Part shown: positions 1-8,297 of the stretch, one piece after another | How positions within the stretch are numbered: position 1 is the stretch's first letter | Layout of the letters: each line of letters opens with the position of its first letter | Source: Microbacterium sp. EST19A | GTDB taxonomy: Bacteria > Actinomycetota > Actinomycetes > Actinomycetales > Microbacteriaceae | DNA: 64,000 nt | Direction of reading: 5' to 3' | Assembly: GCF_019969685.1 (NCBI RefSeq) | Contig: NZ_JAHXYZ010000002.1 | Location: 930,001 to 994,000 of the forward strand | Made by a program: the position numbers and the translations under genes | Notes under the pieces: model-generated | Databases searched by the model: none | Seen by the model: only the letters and a program-made list of their open reading frames with translations | Told to the model about the DNA's origin: nothing

Positions 1-43
1 GAGGACCGACGGTTCCGGGAACGATGAGAGGGGCTTCGGTCAT
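1..43 (-). CDS. Possible 5-prime end of a gene running off the window
   Basis: A minus-strand ATG at 43 opens a frame to the window edge, giving 14 codons that read MTEAPLIVPGTVGP. An AAGG lies close upstream but there is no strong ribosome binding site. The frame points away from the surface-protein gene that follows, and that gene would lie upstream of it on the same strand. Too little is visible to name a product, and it may not be a gene. Confidence 0.3.
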   Translation of the reverse strand, partial: MTEAPLIVPGTVGP

Positions 44-89
44 GGCCTTATGAGTCTAGGCGGCGCCTCCGACACAAGGTGCCGGGTAC

Positions 90-150
90 CTTCGAATCGC
101 GCACCTGGTCGACTTTCGGTCCGGAAAGCGACCAGGTGCGCGATTCGAAG
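90..150 (-). terminator. Long perfect inverted repeat after the LTD gene
   Basis: The arms at 90-111 and 129-150 are perfect 22-base inverted repeats. Inside them ctttc (113-117) and gaaag (124-128) extend the stem, leaving a 6-base loop and one bulged a. It lies 17 bases past the stop of the surface-protein gene, so a terminator role is likely. The stem is much longer than usual and no T-run follows on the minus strand, so it could instead be a repeat element or a binding site. Confidence 0.55.
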
Positions 151-166
151 AGGGGTGGGGCCGCCC

Positions 167-3100
167 TCAGGCCGTGCGCCGACGGCGCCCCACGGCGATG
201 GCTCCTGCTGCCAGGAGCATCAGCGCCAGTGCGATCGCCGCGACGGGCAGGTCGGCCCCGGTGGCCGCGAGGCCGCCGGCGCTCGCCGTCACCCGGATGT
301 CCGCCCAGCCGAGCAGCGTGCCGTCGGCGGCGTACACCGCGATCCGGTGGGCGCCGAGTGCGGCGTCGGTGGGGATCGTGACGGTGATGGCGCCCGATGC
401 CGTGAGCGTGCCCGTCGCGAGGCGCACCGGGTCGGAGTACATCCAGACCGTGGCATCCGCTCCGGAGTGCTCCTCCCCGACCGTGACCGTGACCTCCTGC
501 CCGCGAGCCGCGACGGCGGGGTCGACCGTCGCACCACCGCGGTTGTCGTCGGTCAGGCCGGTGCCGGGCAGCGGCGGGGTCTCACCGCCGGGGTTCTCCC
601 CACCCGGGTTCTCGCCGTCGACGCCCGGCAGCGTGCCGGTGCGCAGCGCCTCCGAGGCGAAGCCGTCGGCGAACCACCACACCGGACGCTGTCCGTCGAC
701 CGACAGCGAGGCCGGCGCGGTGGCGAAGCCCTCGTTGTTGATGTCGGGCATGCCGGCCGGACGCGCGTAGTGCACGATGCCCGGCGTCGCGGTGCCGTTC
801 AGCGTGATCTCGGCCGAGCGCCCCTGGCATCCGTCGTCGCAGACCGCCCAGAGCGTGTTCCGCACGGTGTCGTAGTCCAGCGCCATGACGCCGGCGAGAC
901 CCGGAGCGATCTCCGACACGAGCGTCGCGGTGCCGTCGGACGCCAGCGAGAAGGCGTAGACGTGTCCGTTGTCCTCGACGGCGACGAAGAACAGCCCGTC
1001 GCCGTGACCGGAGTAGTCCGTCGGGTCGTACGCCGCGCCGGTGTTGTCGTCGAAGAGCTTCCCCGCGAGCGCCGAGTCCGGCACCCACTGGACGGCTTCC
1101 ATGCCGAGGTTCGCACCCACAGCAGGGAGCAGGGCCGTCAGGTCCCACTCCTGCTCGGCGACGAGGTCGCCGACCGCGGAATCCGGGTCCACCTTCAGCA
1201 CGACGTTCTGGTTCACGCCCTTCGCGCTGTTGTCGCGCTCGGAGGCGACGTAGACGCTGCCCGCGCCGTCGACCGTGATGCCCTCGGTGTCGGGGCCCGC
1301 GGCACCCGGGTTCGCGGCATCCTTCTGGAACCGCACCCGCTTGCCCTCGTCCCAGCCGTCGGCCTTCTGGACGGAACCATCCGCGTGCGCCTCGAGCTTC
1401 CAGATGCGTCCCTCGCCGTTGTCGACGGCCCAGAGGAACGCGCCGTCCGCGGTCTCCTGCACGTCGAGGCCCGAGCTGTCCTCGAGGAACGTCGGGATGC
1501 CGTCGAGCACGCGCACGTCGGCGGAGCCCGGCCACGGCGACACGGTCACCTCGCCGGCGCAGACGTTCGCGGCGCCCTTCGTGGATCCGGCCGTGACCGC
1601 GAAGACGCCGGTGGCGTCGGGGCAGCGGCCCCACGTCGTCGCGGCGTGTCCTTCGCCCCACGTGGTCTCGTCGATCAGCAGCTCGCCGTCGAACAGTCGC
1701 ACGGAGTCGCCGCCGCCGAGGCCGAAGCCCAGCGGTTCGCGCTCGATGACGAGGTATCCGCCGGCGTCGATCGTCGTGCCGGCCGGAATCGTGTAGGCGT
1801 GCGTGTCGTCGTCGTCCTTCACGACGATGCCCGACACGTCGAGAGCGGCGGTCGTCGGGTTCACGAGCTCGATCCAGTCGTCCGGCGATCCGCCGTTGGA
1901 CTCGACCTCGTTGATGCGCACCGGGTTTCCGCAGGCATTGCGCAGGCCCTTGGTCGAGACGGCGAGATCGGCGAACTCACCCGTGCCGTCGGCGCAGCGC
2001 GCCCAGACACCGTCGGCGTGGGCGGGGTACACGTGCTCGTCGACGGTGTTGCCGCTCGCATCGCGGATCGTCACGGTGTCGCCGTTGCCCAGCCCGAAGA
2101 TGAAGTTCGCGGGCTGGTCGAACACGAAGAACGCGCCGGGGGCGAGGGTTGTGCCGGTCGGAAGCGGCGTGGTCTCGGCACCGTGGCCGTTGGGGTCGTT
2201 GTCCATCACGGTCCAGCCGGAGAGATCGACCGCCGTGGTGCCGGTGTTGACGACCTCGACCCAGTCCGTGGTGTCGCCGTTCGACTCGATCTCGTTGATG
2301 ACCACGTCGGGGATCACGCACGAGTTCGCGGCGCCGGGGGTCGGGTGGGCGAGCAGGAACGCGCCCTCGCCGTCGGGGCAGCGCGCCAGGGTGGCGGCCG
2401 CGAAGTCGCCGTCGATCGCGGCGTGCCCGTTCCACGGAAGGGTGTCGTCGATCATCGTCCCGACGGTGTCGTACAGCCGGATGCGGTCCGCGCTGCCGAT
2501 CCCGATCGGGTCGCGGAACGCCGTCTCGACTCCGTCGACGAGTCCGATCGTGCCCTCCTCGACGACGAGGAACGCGCCCGCGTCGATCGACGTGCCCGGC
2601 AGGAACTGCCAGCGATGGTCGTCGGAGTTGTCGCGGATCTCGTAGCCCGAGATGTCGAGGGCGGCGTCACCGGGGTTGTGGAACTCGACCCAGTCGGCGG
2701 GCTGCGAGTCGACCTCGTTGATGACGATGGCGCCGGAGACGGGTGCGACGCTGCAGTCGTTCGCCGCTCTCGGCGTCGCCGCCGTCGCGGGAGCCCAGTC
2801 TCCCGTCCCGTCGGGGCAGCGCGACCAGTCCGACAGCGGCGCGGTGTTCGCGTAGGCGTAGGCGTCGATCTCCGTGCCGGCCGGGTCGAAGAGCACGACC
2901 TCGTCGCCCTTGCCGAGCCCGAAGGCGAAGTCGACGTCCTTCACGAGCACGAGGAACTCGCCGGGCGCCAGCGCAGTGCCCTCCGGCGCATACCCGAACG
3001 TGTCGCGCTTCTCGTCGGAGATGTACCAGCCGTCCAGGTCGACCGACTCGGTACCGGCGTTGTAGAGCTCGACCTGATCGGCGAGACCGGTGACCGCGTC

Positions 3101-3274
3101 GTCGTACACGATCTCGTTCAGGACCAGGCCCGTGGCGGCGGGTGCGCCCAGAGCCTCCTCAGCGGGACGGATGCCGGGATCGGCGCCGACGGCGGCGACC
3201 GGGGTGGCGAGCAGAGCGGCGGCGCTGAGTGCGCACACGGCCGTGACCGCCGCTGCGTGGTGCAGGCGGGGCAT
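167..3274 (-). CDS. Sortase-anchored surface protein with four lamin-tail domains
   Basis: A 1035-residue secreted protein. Start chosen at 3274 because an AGGAG precedes the ATG and a signal peptide follows (MPRLHHAAAV, hydrophobic core, VAAVGA). Four lamin-tail-domain repeats fill roughly residues 35-570; each begins with an (I/L)NE(I/V) strand and ends in a W-x-RC-PD-G segment. A beta-propeller or phytase-esterase-like region follows (about 575-910), then a Gly/Pro linker (GGENPGGENPGGE) and an Ig-like domain. The C-terminus has an LAATG motif at 1002-1006, a hydrophobic helix and an RRRR tail, the layout of an actinobacterial class E sortase signal. Lamin-tail domains are common in secreted actinobacterial nucleases and phosphatases, but here no catalytic residues are evident. 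Substrate unknown. Confidence 0.85.
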   Translation of the reverse strand: MPRLHHAAAVTAVCALSAAALLATPVAAVGADPGIRPAEEALGAPAATGLVLNEIVYDDAVTGLADQVELYNAGTESVDLDGWYISDEKRDTFGYAPEGTALAPGEFLVLVKDVDFAFGLGKGDEVVLFDPAGTEIDAYAYANTAPLSDWSRCPDGTGDWAPATAATPRAANDCSVAPVSGAIVINEVDSQPADWVEFHNPGDAALDISGYEIRDNSDDHRWQFLPGTSIDAGAFLVVEEGTIGLVDGVETAFRDPIGIGSADRIRLYDTVGTMIDDTLPWNGHAAIDGDFAAATLARCPDGEGAFLLAHPTPGAANSCVIPDVVINEIESNGDTTDWVEVVNTGTTAVDLSGWTVMDNDPNGHGAETTPLPTGTTLAPGAFFVFDQPANFIFGLGNGDTVTIRDASGNTVDEHVYPAHADGVWARCADGTGEFADLAVSTKGLRNACGNPVRINEVESNGGSPDDWIELVNPTTAALDVSGIVVKDDDDTHAYTIPAGTTIDAGGYLVIEREPLGFGLGGGDSVRLFDGELLIDETTWGEGHAATTWGRCPDATGVFAVTAGSTKGAANVCAGEVTVSPWPGSADVRVLDGIPTFLEDSSGLDVQETADGAFLWAVDNGEGRIWKLEAHADGSVQKADGWDEGKRVRFQKDAANPGAAGPDTEGITVDGAGSVYVASERDNSAKGVNQNVVLKVDPDSAVGDLVAEQEWDLTALLPAVGANLGMEAVQWVPDSALAGKLFDDNTGAAYDPTDYSGHGDGLFFVAVEDNGHVYAFSLASDGTATLVSEIAPGLAGVMALDYDTVRNTLWAVCDDGCQGRSAEITLNGTATPGIVHYARPAGMPDINNEGFATAPASLSVDGQRPVWWFADGFASEALRTGTLPGVDGENPGGENPGGETPPLPGTGLTDDNRGGATVDPAVAARGQEVTVTVGEEHSGADATVWMYSDPVRLATGTLTASGAITVTIPTDAALGAHRIAVYAADGTLLGWADIRVTASAGGLAATGADLPVAAIALALMLLAAGAIAVGRRRRTA

Positions 3275-3406
3275 GGAAACTCCTGGGTAGGGGTTCAGAC
3301 GGGTAGGCCTCCAGACCAGCGAGTCCGCGTGGACGCCGGACGACTCGCGAATGCACGGAAGGTGAACGCCGGGTGGCCGTTCATCTCCGCATGACACAAT
3401 CGGCGG

Positions 3407-3805
3407 ATGCGCACGATCCTCAACATCATCTGGGTCATCCTGGCCGGATGGGCCCTCTTCCTCGGGTACATGCTGGCCGGCATCCTGCTGTGCATCCCGA
3501 TCATCACGATCCCCTGGGCGATCGCCTCGTTCCGCATCGCGCGCTATGCGATCTGGCCGTTCGGCCGTGAGGTCGTCAGCAAGCCCACCTCGGGCGTCGG
3601 CTCGTTCCTCGGCAACGTGCTCTGGGTGATCCTCGCCGGCTGGTGGCTCGCGATCGGGCACATCATCTCGGGCATCGCGCTGTGCATCACGATCATCGGC
3701 ATCCCGATGGGTATCGCCGACTTCAAGATGGTCCCGGTCTCGCTGATGCCGCTCGGCAAGGAGATCGTCTCGACCCGCAAGGGCGCGTTCGACCGCACCC
3801 TCTGA
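3407..3805 (+). CDS. yccF: YccF-domain inner membrane protein
   Basis: A 132-residue integral membrane protein made of two similar halves. Each half begins with LN(I/V)(I/L)WVILAGW or a close variant and continues into hydrophobic stretches ending in P-(F/L)-G. This is the duplicated YccF domain (DUF307) and the length is typical. No enzymatic role is established for the family. It stands alone, divergent from the surface-protein gene and convergent with the phosphodiesterase gene, whose stop is 16 bases away. Confidence 0.88.
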   Translation: MRTILNIIWVILAGWALFLGYMLAGILLCIPIITIPWAIASFRIARYAIWPFGREVVSKPTSGVGSFLGNVLWVILAGWWLAIGHIISGIALCITIIGIPMGIADFKMVPVSLMPLGKEIVSTRKGAFDRTL

Positions 3806-3821
3806 CGCCGGCGCCGCGAGG

Positions 3822-4808
3822 TCAGCTGCGGAAGAAGCTCACCCCGAGGTCGGGGTGGTCGACGAAGACGCCGTCGACGCCGGTGCGGGCGATCACGCCC
3901 CATTCCGACTCGTAATCGCCGAAGGCGCCCTTGCCACCCGGACCACGGAACTCGGCCGCGAGGAACGCGTTCTCGGGACGGCACGTCCATGTGAAGACCT
4001 TCAGGCCTCGCTCATGCGCATCGGGGACGATCGTGTTCCCGCGGGCGAGCAGCATCTTCTTGTTGACGCTGATGCCGTCGACCTTGCCGACCAGCTCGTC
4101 GAGACCGTGCGGCGTGACCGTCGCCTTGTAGGTGAGCGCCTGCTTGCCCTGGGCGACCAGCAGGTCGTAGGGGCGACCGGCCGCCTCGATCAGGTACACG
4201 TAGGACGCGGAGATCCCGCGCTCGCGCAGCTGGCCGAGCACGGTCGACTCGAAGCACTCGATGATCAGCGGCAGCTCGCCCTCCGCCCAGCCGGCATCGC
4301 GCAGCTCCCGGTCGATGAGCGGCGCGAGATCGAGGCCGATGCTCGCGAAGTACGTGGCGTGCTTGACCTCGAGCACCACGCCGATCTCGCGGCCGTGCTC
4401 GACGGATCCGTCGCGCACGATGTCGAGCACGTCGCGCAGCCGGAGGATGCCCTGGGCGTCGTCGAAGCTCGCACTGGAGGCGCGCACCTCGGGCAGCCGC
4501 TCGCGGCCGCGAAGAGTCGAGAGCTCCGCCCAGGTGAAGTCCTCGGTGAACCAGCCGGTCAGCGCCTGCCCGTCGACGCGCTTGGTCGTCTTGCGGTCGG
4601 CGAACTCCGGATGCTGCGCCACATCGGTCGTGCCGGAGATCTCGTTCTCGTGTCGGACGATGAGCACGCCGTCCTTGGTCGCGACCACGTCGGGCTCCAC
4701 CGCATCGACCCCCATCGCGAGGGCCAGCTCGTACGACGAGCGGCTGTGTTCCGGACGGTAGCCGGGCGCACCGCGATGCCCGATGACGAGGGGTGATTTC
4801 CTGGGCAC
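3822..4808 (-). CDS. Glycerophosphodiester phosphodiesterase
   Basis: A 328-residue cytoplasmic GDPD-family enzyme, predicted to hydrolyse glycerophosphodiesters to glycerol-3-phosphate and an alcohol. A GTG start at 4808 puts the conserved HRGAPGYRPEH block at residues 11-21, with family active-site positions H11, E38, D40 and H53 visible; metal-dependent TIM-barrel catalysis is known for the family. There is no signal peptide, so the substrate is probably internal lipid head groups. The open frame extends upstream to 5015, but that part overlaps the divergent Bax-inhibitor gene and lacks family similarity. Confidence 0.9.
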   Translation of the reverse strand: MPRKSPLVIGHRGAPGYRPEHSRSSYELALAMGVDAVEPDVVATKDGVLIVRHENEISGTTDVAQHPEFADRKTTKRVDGQALTGWFTEDFTWAELSTLRGRERLPEVRASSASFDDAQGILRLRDVLDIVRDGSVEHGREIGVVLEVKHATYFASIGLDLAPLIDRELRDAGWAEGELPLIIECFESTVLGQLRERGISASYVYLIEAAGRPYDLLVAQGKQALTYKATVTPHGLDELVGKVDGISVNKKMLLARGNTIVPDAHERGLKVFTWTCRPENAFLAAEFRGPGGKGAFGDYESEWGVIARTGVDGVFVDHPDLGVSFFRS

Positions 4809-4898
4809 GCTCTCAGCGTAGAACACCCCGCTGCCCGGCCCGCGCGAGTATCGTAGAGGAAAGCGACCTACGACCCCCTTTTGGAGTGAGGCCCACCA

Positions 4899-5825
4899 AT
4901 GAGCAACTTCGCCTTCAACAACCCGGCGTTCAAGCAGCAGGATCCGCGCAATGTCGCGACCTACCCGGGCGGACCGCAGGCCGCTCAGGGTGCGCAGAAC
5001 GCCTCCCTTCAGCATGGCGCGATGGACGTCGCCGCCAACGCACAGCTCGAGGGGATGTACGCGGCTCCGCCCGCCGGCGCCATCGAGACCGACCGGATGT
5101 CCGTCGAGGACACCGTCTGGAAGACCGCCGGTCTCTTCGCCATCCTTCTCGTCACCGCGGCCGTCGGCTGGGTCTGGACGCTCGGCGGCGTCGCCGCTCC
5201 GGTGCGCGACCCGTACAGCGACTTCGCGCCGAACATGCTGCCGTGGATCGTCGGGGCCCTCGGCGGCTTCGTGCTCGCCATGGTCATCATGTTCACCTCG
5301 CGCAAGACGGTGCGCCCGGCCCTGATCTTCGTCTACGCCGCCTTCGAGGGTCTGTTCGTCGGTGGCATCTCGGCGTTCTTCGAGGTGCTGTTCCCCGGCG
5401 TGGTTCTGCAGGCCACTCTCGCAACTGTTGCCGTTGTCGGCGTGACGCTCGCCCTCTTCGCGAGCGGCAAGATCCGCGCCTCGAAGAAGGCCACCAAGGT
5501 CTTCATGATCGCGATGGTCGGCTACCTCGTCTTCTCGCTGCTGAACCTCGTCCTCATGTGGACCAACGTCCTCCCCGAGGGCCAGGCGTTCGGCCTGCTC
5601 AGCGCCCGCCCGATCCTCGGCATCCCGCTCGGCCTGATCATCGGCGTCCTCGTCGTCATCATGGCCGCGTACTCGCTGGTGCTCGACTTCGACCAGATCC
5701 AGCAGGGCGTCCGCAACGGCGCTCCCCGCAAGTTCGGCTGGATGGGTGCCTTCGGCATCATGGTCACGGTCGTCTGGCTCTACGTCGAGATCCTGCGCAT
5801 CATCGCGATCGTGCGCAGCAACTGA
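4899..5825 (+). CDS. Bax inhibitor-1/YccA family membrane protein
   Basis: A 308-residue protein with an Asn/Gln/Ala-rich cytoplasmic N-terminus of about 75 residues, then seven hydrophobic segments ending in a charged-poor C-terminus. The segment with FDQIQQGV near residue 267 matches the conserved C-terminal acidic region of bacterial BI-1 proteins, which carries the di-aspartate-like pH sensor in characterised homologues. Family members are thought to act as pH-sensitive ion leaks; the role here is unknown. A GGAG ribosome binding site precedes the ATG. A terminator follows at 5859-5890, so it is likely monocistronic. Confidence 0.88.
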   Translation: MSNFAFNNPAFKQQDPRNVATYPGGPQAAQGAQNASLQHGAMDVAANAQLEGMYAAPPAGAIETDRMSVEDTVWKTAGLFAILLVTAAVGWVWTLGGVAAPVRDPYSDFAPNMLPWIVGALGGFVLAMVIMFTSRKTVRPALIFVYAAFEGLFVGGISAFFEVLFPGVVLQATLATVAVVGVTLALFASGKIRASKKATKVFMIAMVGYLVFSLLNLVLMWTNVLPEGQAFGLLSARPILGIPLGLIIGVLVVIMAAYSLVLDFDQIQQGVRNGAPRKFGWMGAFGIMVTVVWLYVEILRIIAIVRSN

Positions 5826-5858
5826 TCACGAGCGCCCGCTGATCTCAGCACGCGTCGA

Positions 5859-5890
5859 GAGGCCCGTCTCCTTCCGGAGGCGGGCCTCTT
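5859..5890 (+). terminator. Intrinsic terminator after the BI-1 gene
   Basis: Inverted repeat with arms 5859-5871 and 5876-5888 (13 bases, one G-T pair) around a ttcc loop, followed by TT. It lies 34 bases past the stop codon. Confidence 0.75.
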
Positions 5891-5958
5891 GCCATATCCG
5901 GGGCAGCCTGCGCAAGGGGATGCAGGAAATTCTCAACTCGTGGATAGTGGATTCACGA

Positions 5959-5978
5959 ACTCCCGGCACCCCGGGAGT
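5959..5978 (+). promoter_or_regulatory. Small hairpin in the leader of the GlsB-type gene
   Basis: A perfect 8-base inverted repeat (actcccgg / ccgggagt, loop cacc) sits 14 bases upstream of a strong AAGGAG ribosome binding site. It could protect the transcript or affect translation; it is too short and too close to the gene start to be a convincing terminator. Confidence 0.3.
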
Positions 5979-6004
5979 CCTACACAGCAAGTAAGGAGCA
6001 GACC

Positions 6005-6277
6005 ATGAGTTTCCTCGGATTCCTTCTTCTCGGCCTGATCGCCGGCGCCATCGCCAAGCTCATCCTCCCTGGCAAGCAGGGTGGAGGCTGGTTCATCACA
6101 CTCCTGCTCGGTGTGGTGGGAGCGCTTCTCGGCGGCTGGCTCGGATCGTTGATCCTGAACCGTCCGCTCACCGAGTTCTGGGACCTGGGCACGTGGCTTC
6201 TCGCCATCGCCGGGTCGATCATCGTCCTGCTGATCTACGGCCTGATCGCGGGTCGTGGCAGCAAGGTGCGCGACTGA
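6005..6277 (+). CDS. GlsB/YeaQ/YmgE family stress-response membrane protein
   Basis: A 90-residue protein with three hydrophobic segments rich in Gly. The N-terminal LLLGLIAGAIAKLI and the GKQGGGW loop are characteristic of the transglycosylase-associated (GlsB/YeaQ) family. Family members are small envelope proteins often induced by stress, but their biochemical role is not settled. AAGGAGCAGACC precedes the ATG. The gene is flanked by terminators on both sides and is therefore likely its own transcript. Confidence 0.85.
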   Translation: MSFLGFLLLGLIAGAIAKLILPGKQGGGWFITLLLGVVGALLGGWLGSLILNRPLTEFWDLGTWLLAIAGSIIVLLIYGLIAGRGSKVRD

Positions 6278-6316
6278 CACACCTCCGTCTCTGAGGGAAA
6301 GCAGTCCCCAGAGAGG

Positions 6317-6357
6317 CCCGTCCTCTTCGGCAGCGAAAGCGAGCCGAAGAGGGCGGG
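6317..6357. terminator. Bidirectional terminator between convergent genes
   Basis: The 15-base arms at 6317-6331 and 6343-6357 surround an 11-base loop. The repeat sits between the convergent GlsB-type gene and the sigma-factor gene and ends exactly at the latter's stop codon. Confidence 0.65.
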
Positions 6358-7653
6358 TCACTGCTTTGGGCCGTGCGCCTTGCGCTCCAGGATCGCCCGC
6401 TCGCGATCGTTTCCGGCGAGGTTCGCGGCGACGGCGAACTCACTGCGTGCCTCACCGTCGCGTCCGAGCCGCAGCAGCAGCTCGCCGCGCGTCGCGGGCA
6501 GCAGATGGTAACCCCGCAGCGCGCCGGACGACGACAGCTGGTCGATGATGCGCAACGCCGATGCCGGCCCGGTGGCCATCGCGACGGCGGCCGCACGGTT
6601 CAGCTCGACCACCGGTGAGGGCGCGATCCGCCCGAGCGCTTCGTAGAGCAGCACGATGCGATCCCAGTCGGTGTCGTCGATGGATGCCGCGACCGCATGG
6701 CACTCCGCGATGGCGGCCTGCAGGCTGTAGGCGCCCCGACCTCGACCGATGGCATCCGCCGCGGCCAGAGCCGCACGTCCTCGCGTGATGCGGCTGCGAT
6801 CCCAGCGGAGCCGGTCCTGATCGGCGAGCAGCACCGGTTCGCCCTCCGCGTCGACGCGGGCGGGGAATCGTGCCGCCGTGAGCTCCATGAGGGCGAGCAG
6901 TCCGTGCGCCTCGGGCTCCCGCGGCATCAGAGCCACGAGAACCCTGCCCAGACGGATGGCCTCGTCGCTGAGCTCCGGGCGCATCCACTCCGGTCCGCTG
7001 CTCGCGGCGTGCGCCTCGTTGAAGATGAGGTACAGCACGCCGAGGATCGCTCCGAGTCGCTGGGCGTGCTCCTCCCGCGGCGGCAGCTCGAAGGGCGCAT
7101 GCGCGGCGGCGAGCGTCTTCTTCGCCCGCACGATCCGCTGCTGCACGGTCGCCGTCGGCACGAGGAACGCCCGCGCGATCTCCTCGCTCGACAGTCCGGC
7201 GACGACCCGCAGCGTGAGCGCGACCTGGGCCTCCTGCGAGAGCACCGGGTGGCACGCGATGAAGATCAGCCGCAGCACGTCGTCGTCGACGGCATCCGGG
7301 TTCCACAGCATGTCATCCGCTTCCGCCTGCTCCCTCTCCAGGTCGTGTCCGAGAGACGCGATGCGGTCGTCGAGCCGGTCGCGGCGGCGCCAGCCGTCGA
7401 TGGCCTTGCGCTTGGCGACCGCGGTGAGCCAGGCTCCCGCGTTGCGGGGCACGCCGTCGGTCGGCCACTGCCGCAGCGCATCCAGGAGCGCCTCCTGCGC
7501 GAGGTCCTCCGCGAGACCGAAGTCGCCGACGATGCGTGTCAGCGCGCCGACGATGCGGGCGGACTCGATGCGCCAGACCGCGGCGACGGCGCGTTCCGCG
7601 GAGCCCTGATCGGGAGCGGAACGCGCCGTGTCGCTGCGTGAGGAATCGTCCAT
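6358..7653 (-). CDS. ECF42-type RNA polymerase sigma factor
   Basis: A 431-residue sigma-70 family protein. Region 2 covers about residues 20-90 (LTRIVGDFGLAEDLAQEALL and the WRRRDR segment) and region 4 about 120-180 (ALTLRVVAGLSSEEIARAFL). A long helical extension of about 240 residues follows, as in sigma factors of the ECF42 group. It is encoded directly after a YCII/DGPF protein with a TGATG stop-start overlap, the neighbourhood that defines ECF42. Such sigma factors have no classical anti-sigma factor; the extension and the DGPF partner are thought to matter for control. The signal and regulon here are unknown. Confidence 0.88.
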   Translation of the reverse strand: MDDSSRSDTARSAPDQGSAERAVAAVWRIESARIVGALTRIVGDFGLAEDLAQEALLDALRQWPTDGVPRNAGAWLTAVAKRKAIDGWRRRDRLDDRIASLGHDLEREQAEADDMLWNPDAVDDDVLRLIFIACHPVLSQEAQVALTLRVVAGLSSEEIARAFLVPTATVQQRIVRAKKTLAAAHAPFELPPREEHAQRLGAILGVLYLIFNEAHAASSGPEWMRPELSDEAIRLGRVLVALMPREPEAHGLLALMELTAARFPARVDAEGEPVLLADQDRLRWDRSRITRGRAALAAADAIGRGRGAYSLQAAIAECHAVAASIDDTDWDRIVLLYEALGRIAPSPVVELNRAAAVAMATGPASALRIIDQLSSSGALRGYHLLPATRGELLLRLGRDGEARSEFAVAANLAGNDRERAILERKAHGPKQ

Positions 7654-8078
7654 CACTGCTGTGCGCGCTGAGCCTGCTCCTCGCGCCAGCCCTCTTCCTT
7701 CTGGATCCACTCGTTGTCGGCAGGGAAGTCCTCGACGCCGGTCACCCGACGCACCTCGAGGAAGTTCCCCGCGGTGAGGGGCGCACGGCTCGCCCACTCG
7801 GCAGCCTCCTCGCGGCTGGAGACCTCGATGATCCAGAAGCCGTTGAACAGCTCCTTGGTCTCTCCGTAGGGGCCGTCGGTGATGAGCGGCGTCTCGGCGC
7901 TGAAGTCGACCACGAAGCCCTCAGCGGCGTCGGTGAGGCCCTCGCCGGCAGCCAGCACGCCGGCCTTGATCATGGACTCGTTGTACTTTCCCATCGCCTC
8001 GATGACCTGCTCGAAGGGCATCTCCTTGTAGGCGTCCACAGCTTCGTCGGTCGCGCGCATGATGAGCATGTACTTCAT
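7653..8078 (-). CDS. YCII/DGPF-domain protein, partner of the ECF sigma factor
   Basis: A 141-residue YCII-related protein with an (M)KYMLIM N-terminal strand and the signature D68-G69-P70-Y71, a Tyr variant of the DGPF motif, followed by GETKE. AAGGAGAACATC precedes the ATG at 8078, fixing the start. Its stop overlaps the sigma-factor start by one base, implying coupled translation. DGPF proteins are the constant partners of ECF42 sigma factors, but their activity is not known; a ferredoxin-like fold and a role in signal input are likely. The C-terminus is Gln/Ala-rich. Confidence 0.88.
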   Translation of the reverse strand: MKYMLIMRATDEAVDAYKEMPFEQVIEAMGKYNESMIKAGVLAAGEGLTDAAEGFVVDFSAETPLITDGPYGETKELFNGFWIIEVSSREEAAEWASRAPLTAGNFLEVRRVTGVEDFPADNEWIQKEEGWREEQAQRAQQ

Positions 8079-8124
8079 GATGTTCTCCTTGTTCGAGGGG
8101 CCGTCTCTCGACCCTCTCATTACA

Positions 8125-8154
8125 GACGTCGAACGGGAATGACCCGGATCGACA
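8125..8154 (-). promoter_or_regulatory. Candidate ECF42-dependent promoter
   Basis: On the minus strand TGTCGA (8154-8149) is followed after 17 bases by CGACGTC (8131-8125), about 50 bases upstream of the YCII start. As I recall, ECF42 promoters have TGTCGA at -35 and CGA/TC at -10, which fits, so the sigma factor may activate its own operon. Confidence 0.5.
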
Positions 8155-8233
8155 TCATCGGGAACTTTTTCTGGATTTCTTTTTCGAGGGCGTTCCGGTC
8201 GCCCTTTCGGCCGCCTCTCGCGCACCGAGGCGG

Positions 8234-8280
8234 CAGGAACTGCGACCGGAACGGCGGCCGGCGACAGGAACTGCGACCGG
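8234..8280. repeat. Two direct repeats of caggaactgcgaccgg
   Basis: The 16-base unit occurs at 8234-8249 and 8265-8280, period 31, in the 219-base space between the glycosyltransferase stop and the YCII promoter. Function unknown; it could be a leftover duplication or a binding-site pair. Confidence 0.5.
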
Positions 8281-8297
8281 GTGCCGGAACGGAAGGA

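Noticed and set aside
50..3394. Very long open frame antisense to the LTD surface protein
   Set aside because: Its translation is Arg/Gly/Val-rich with no domain, and the opposite strand has a signal peptide, repeats and a sortase signal. Long antisense frames are usual at this GC content; the same applies to long frames opposite the nuclease, GuaB3/ABC-F, histidine kinase and glmS genes.
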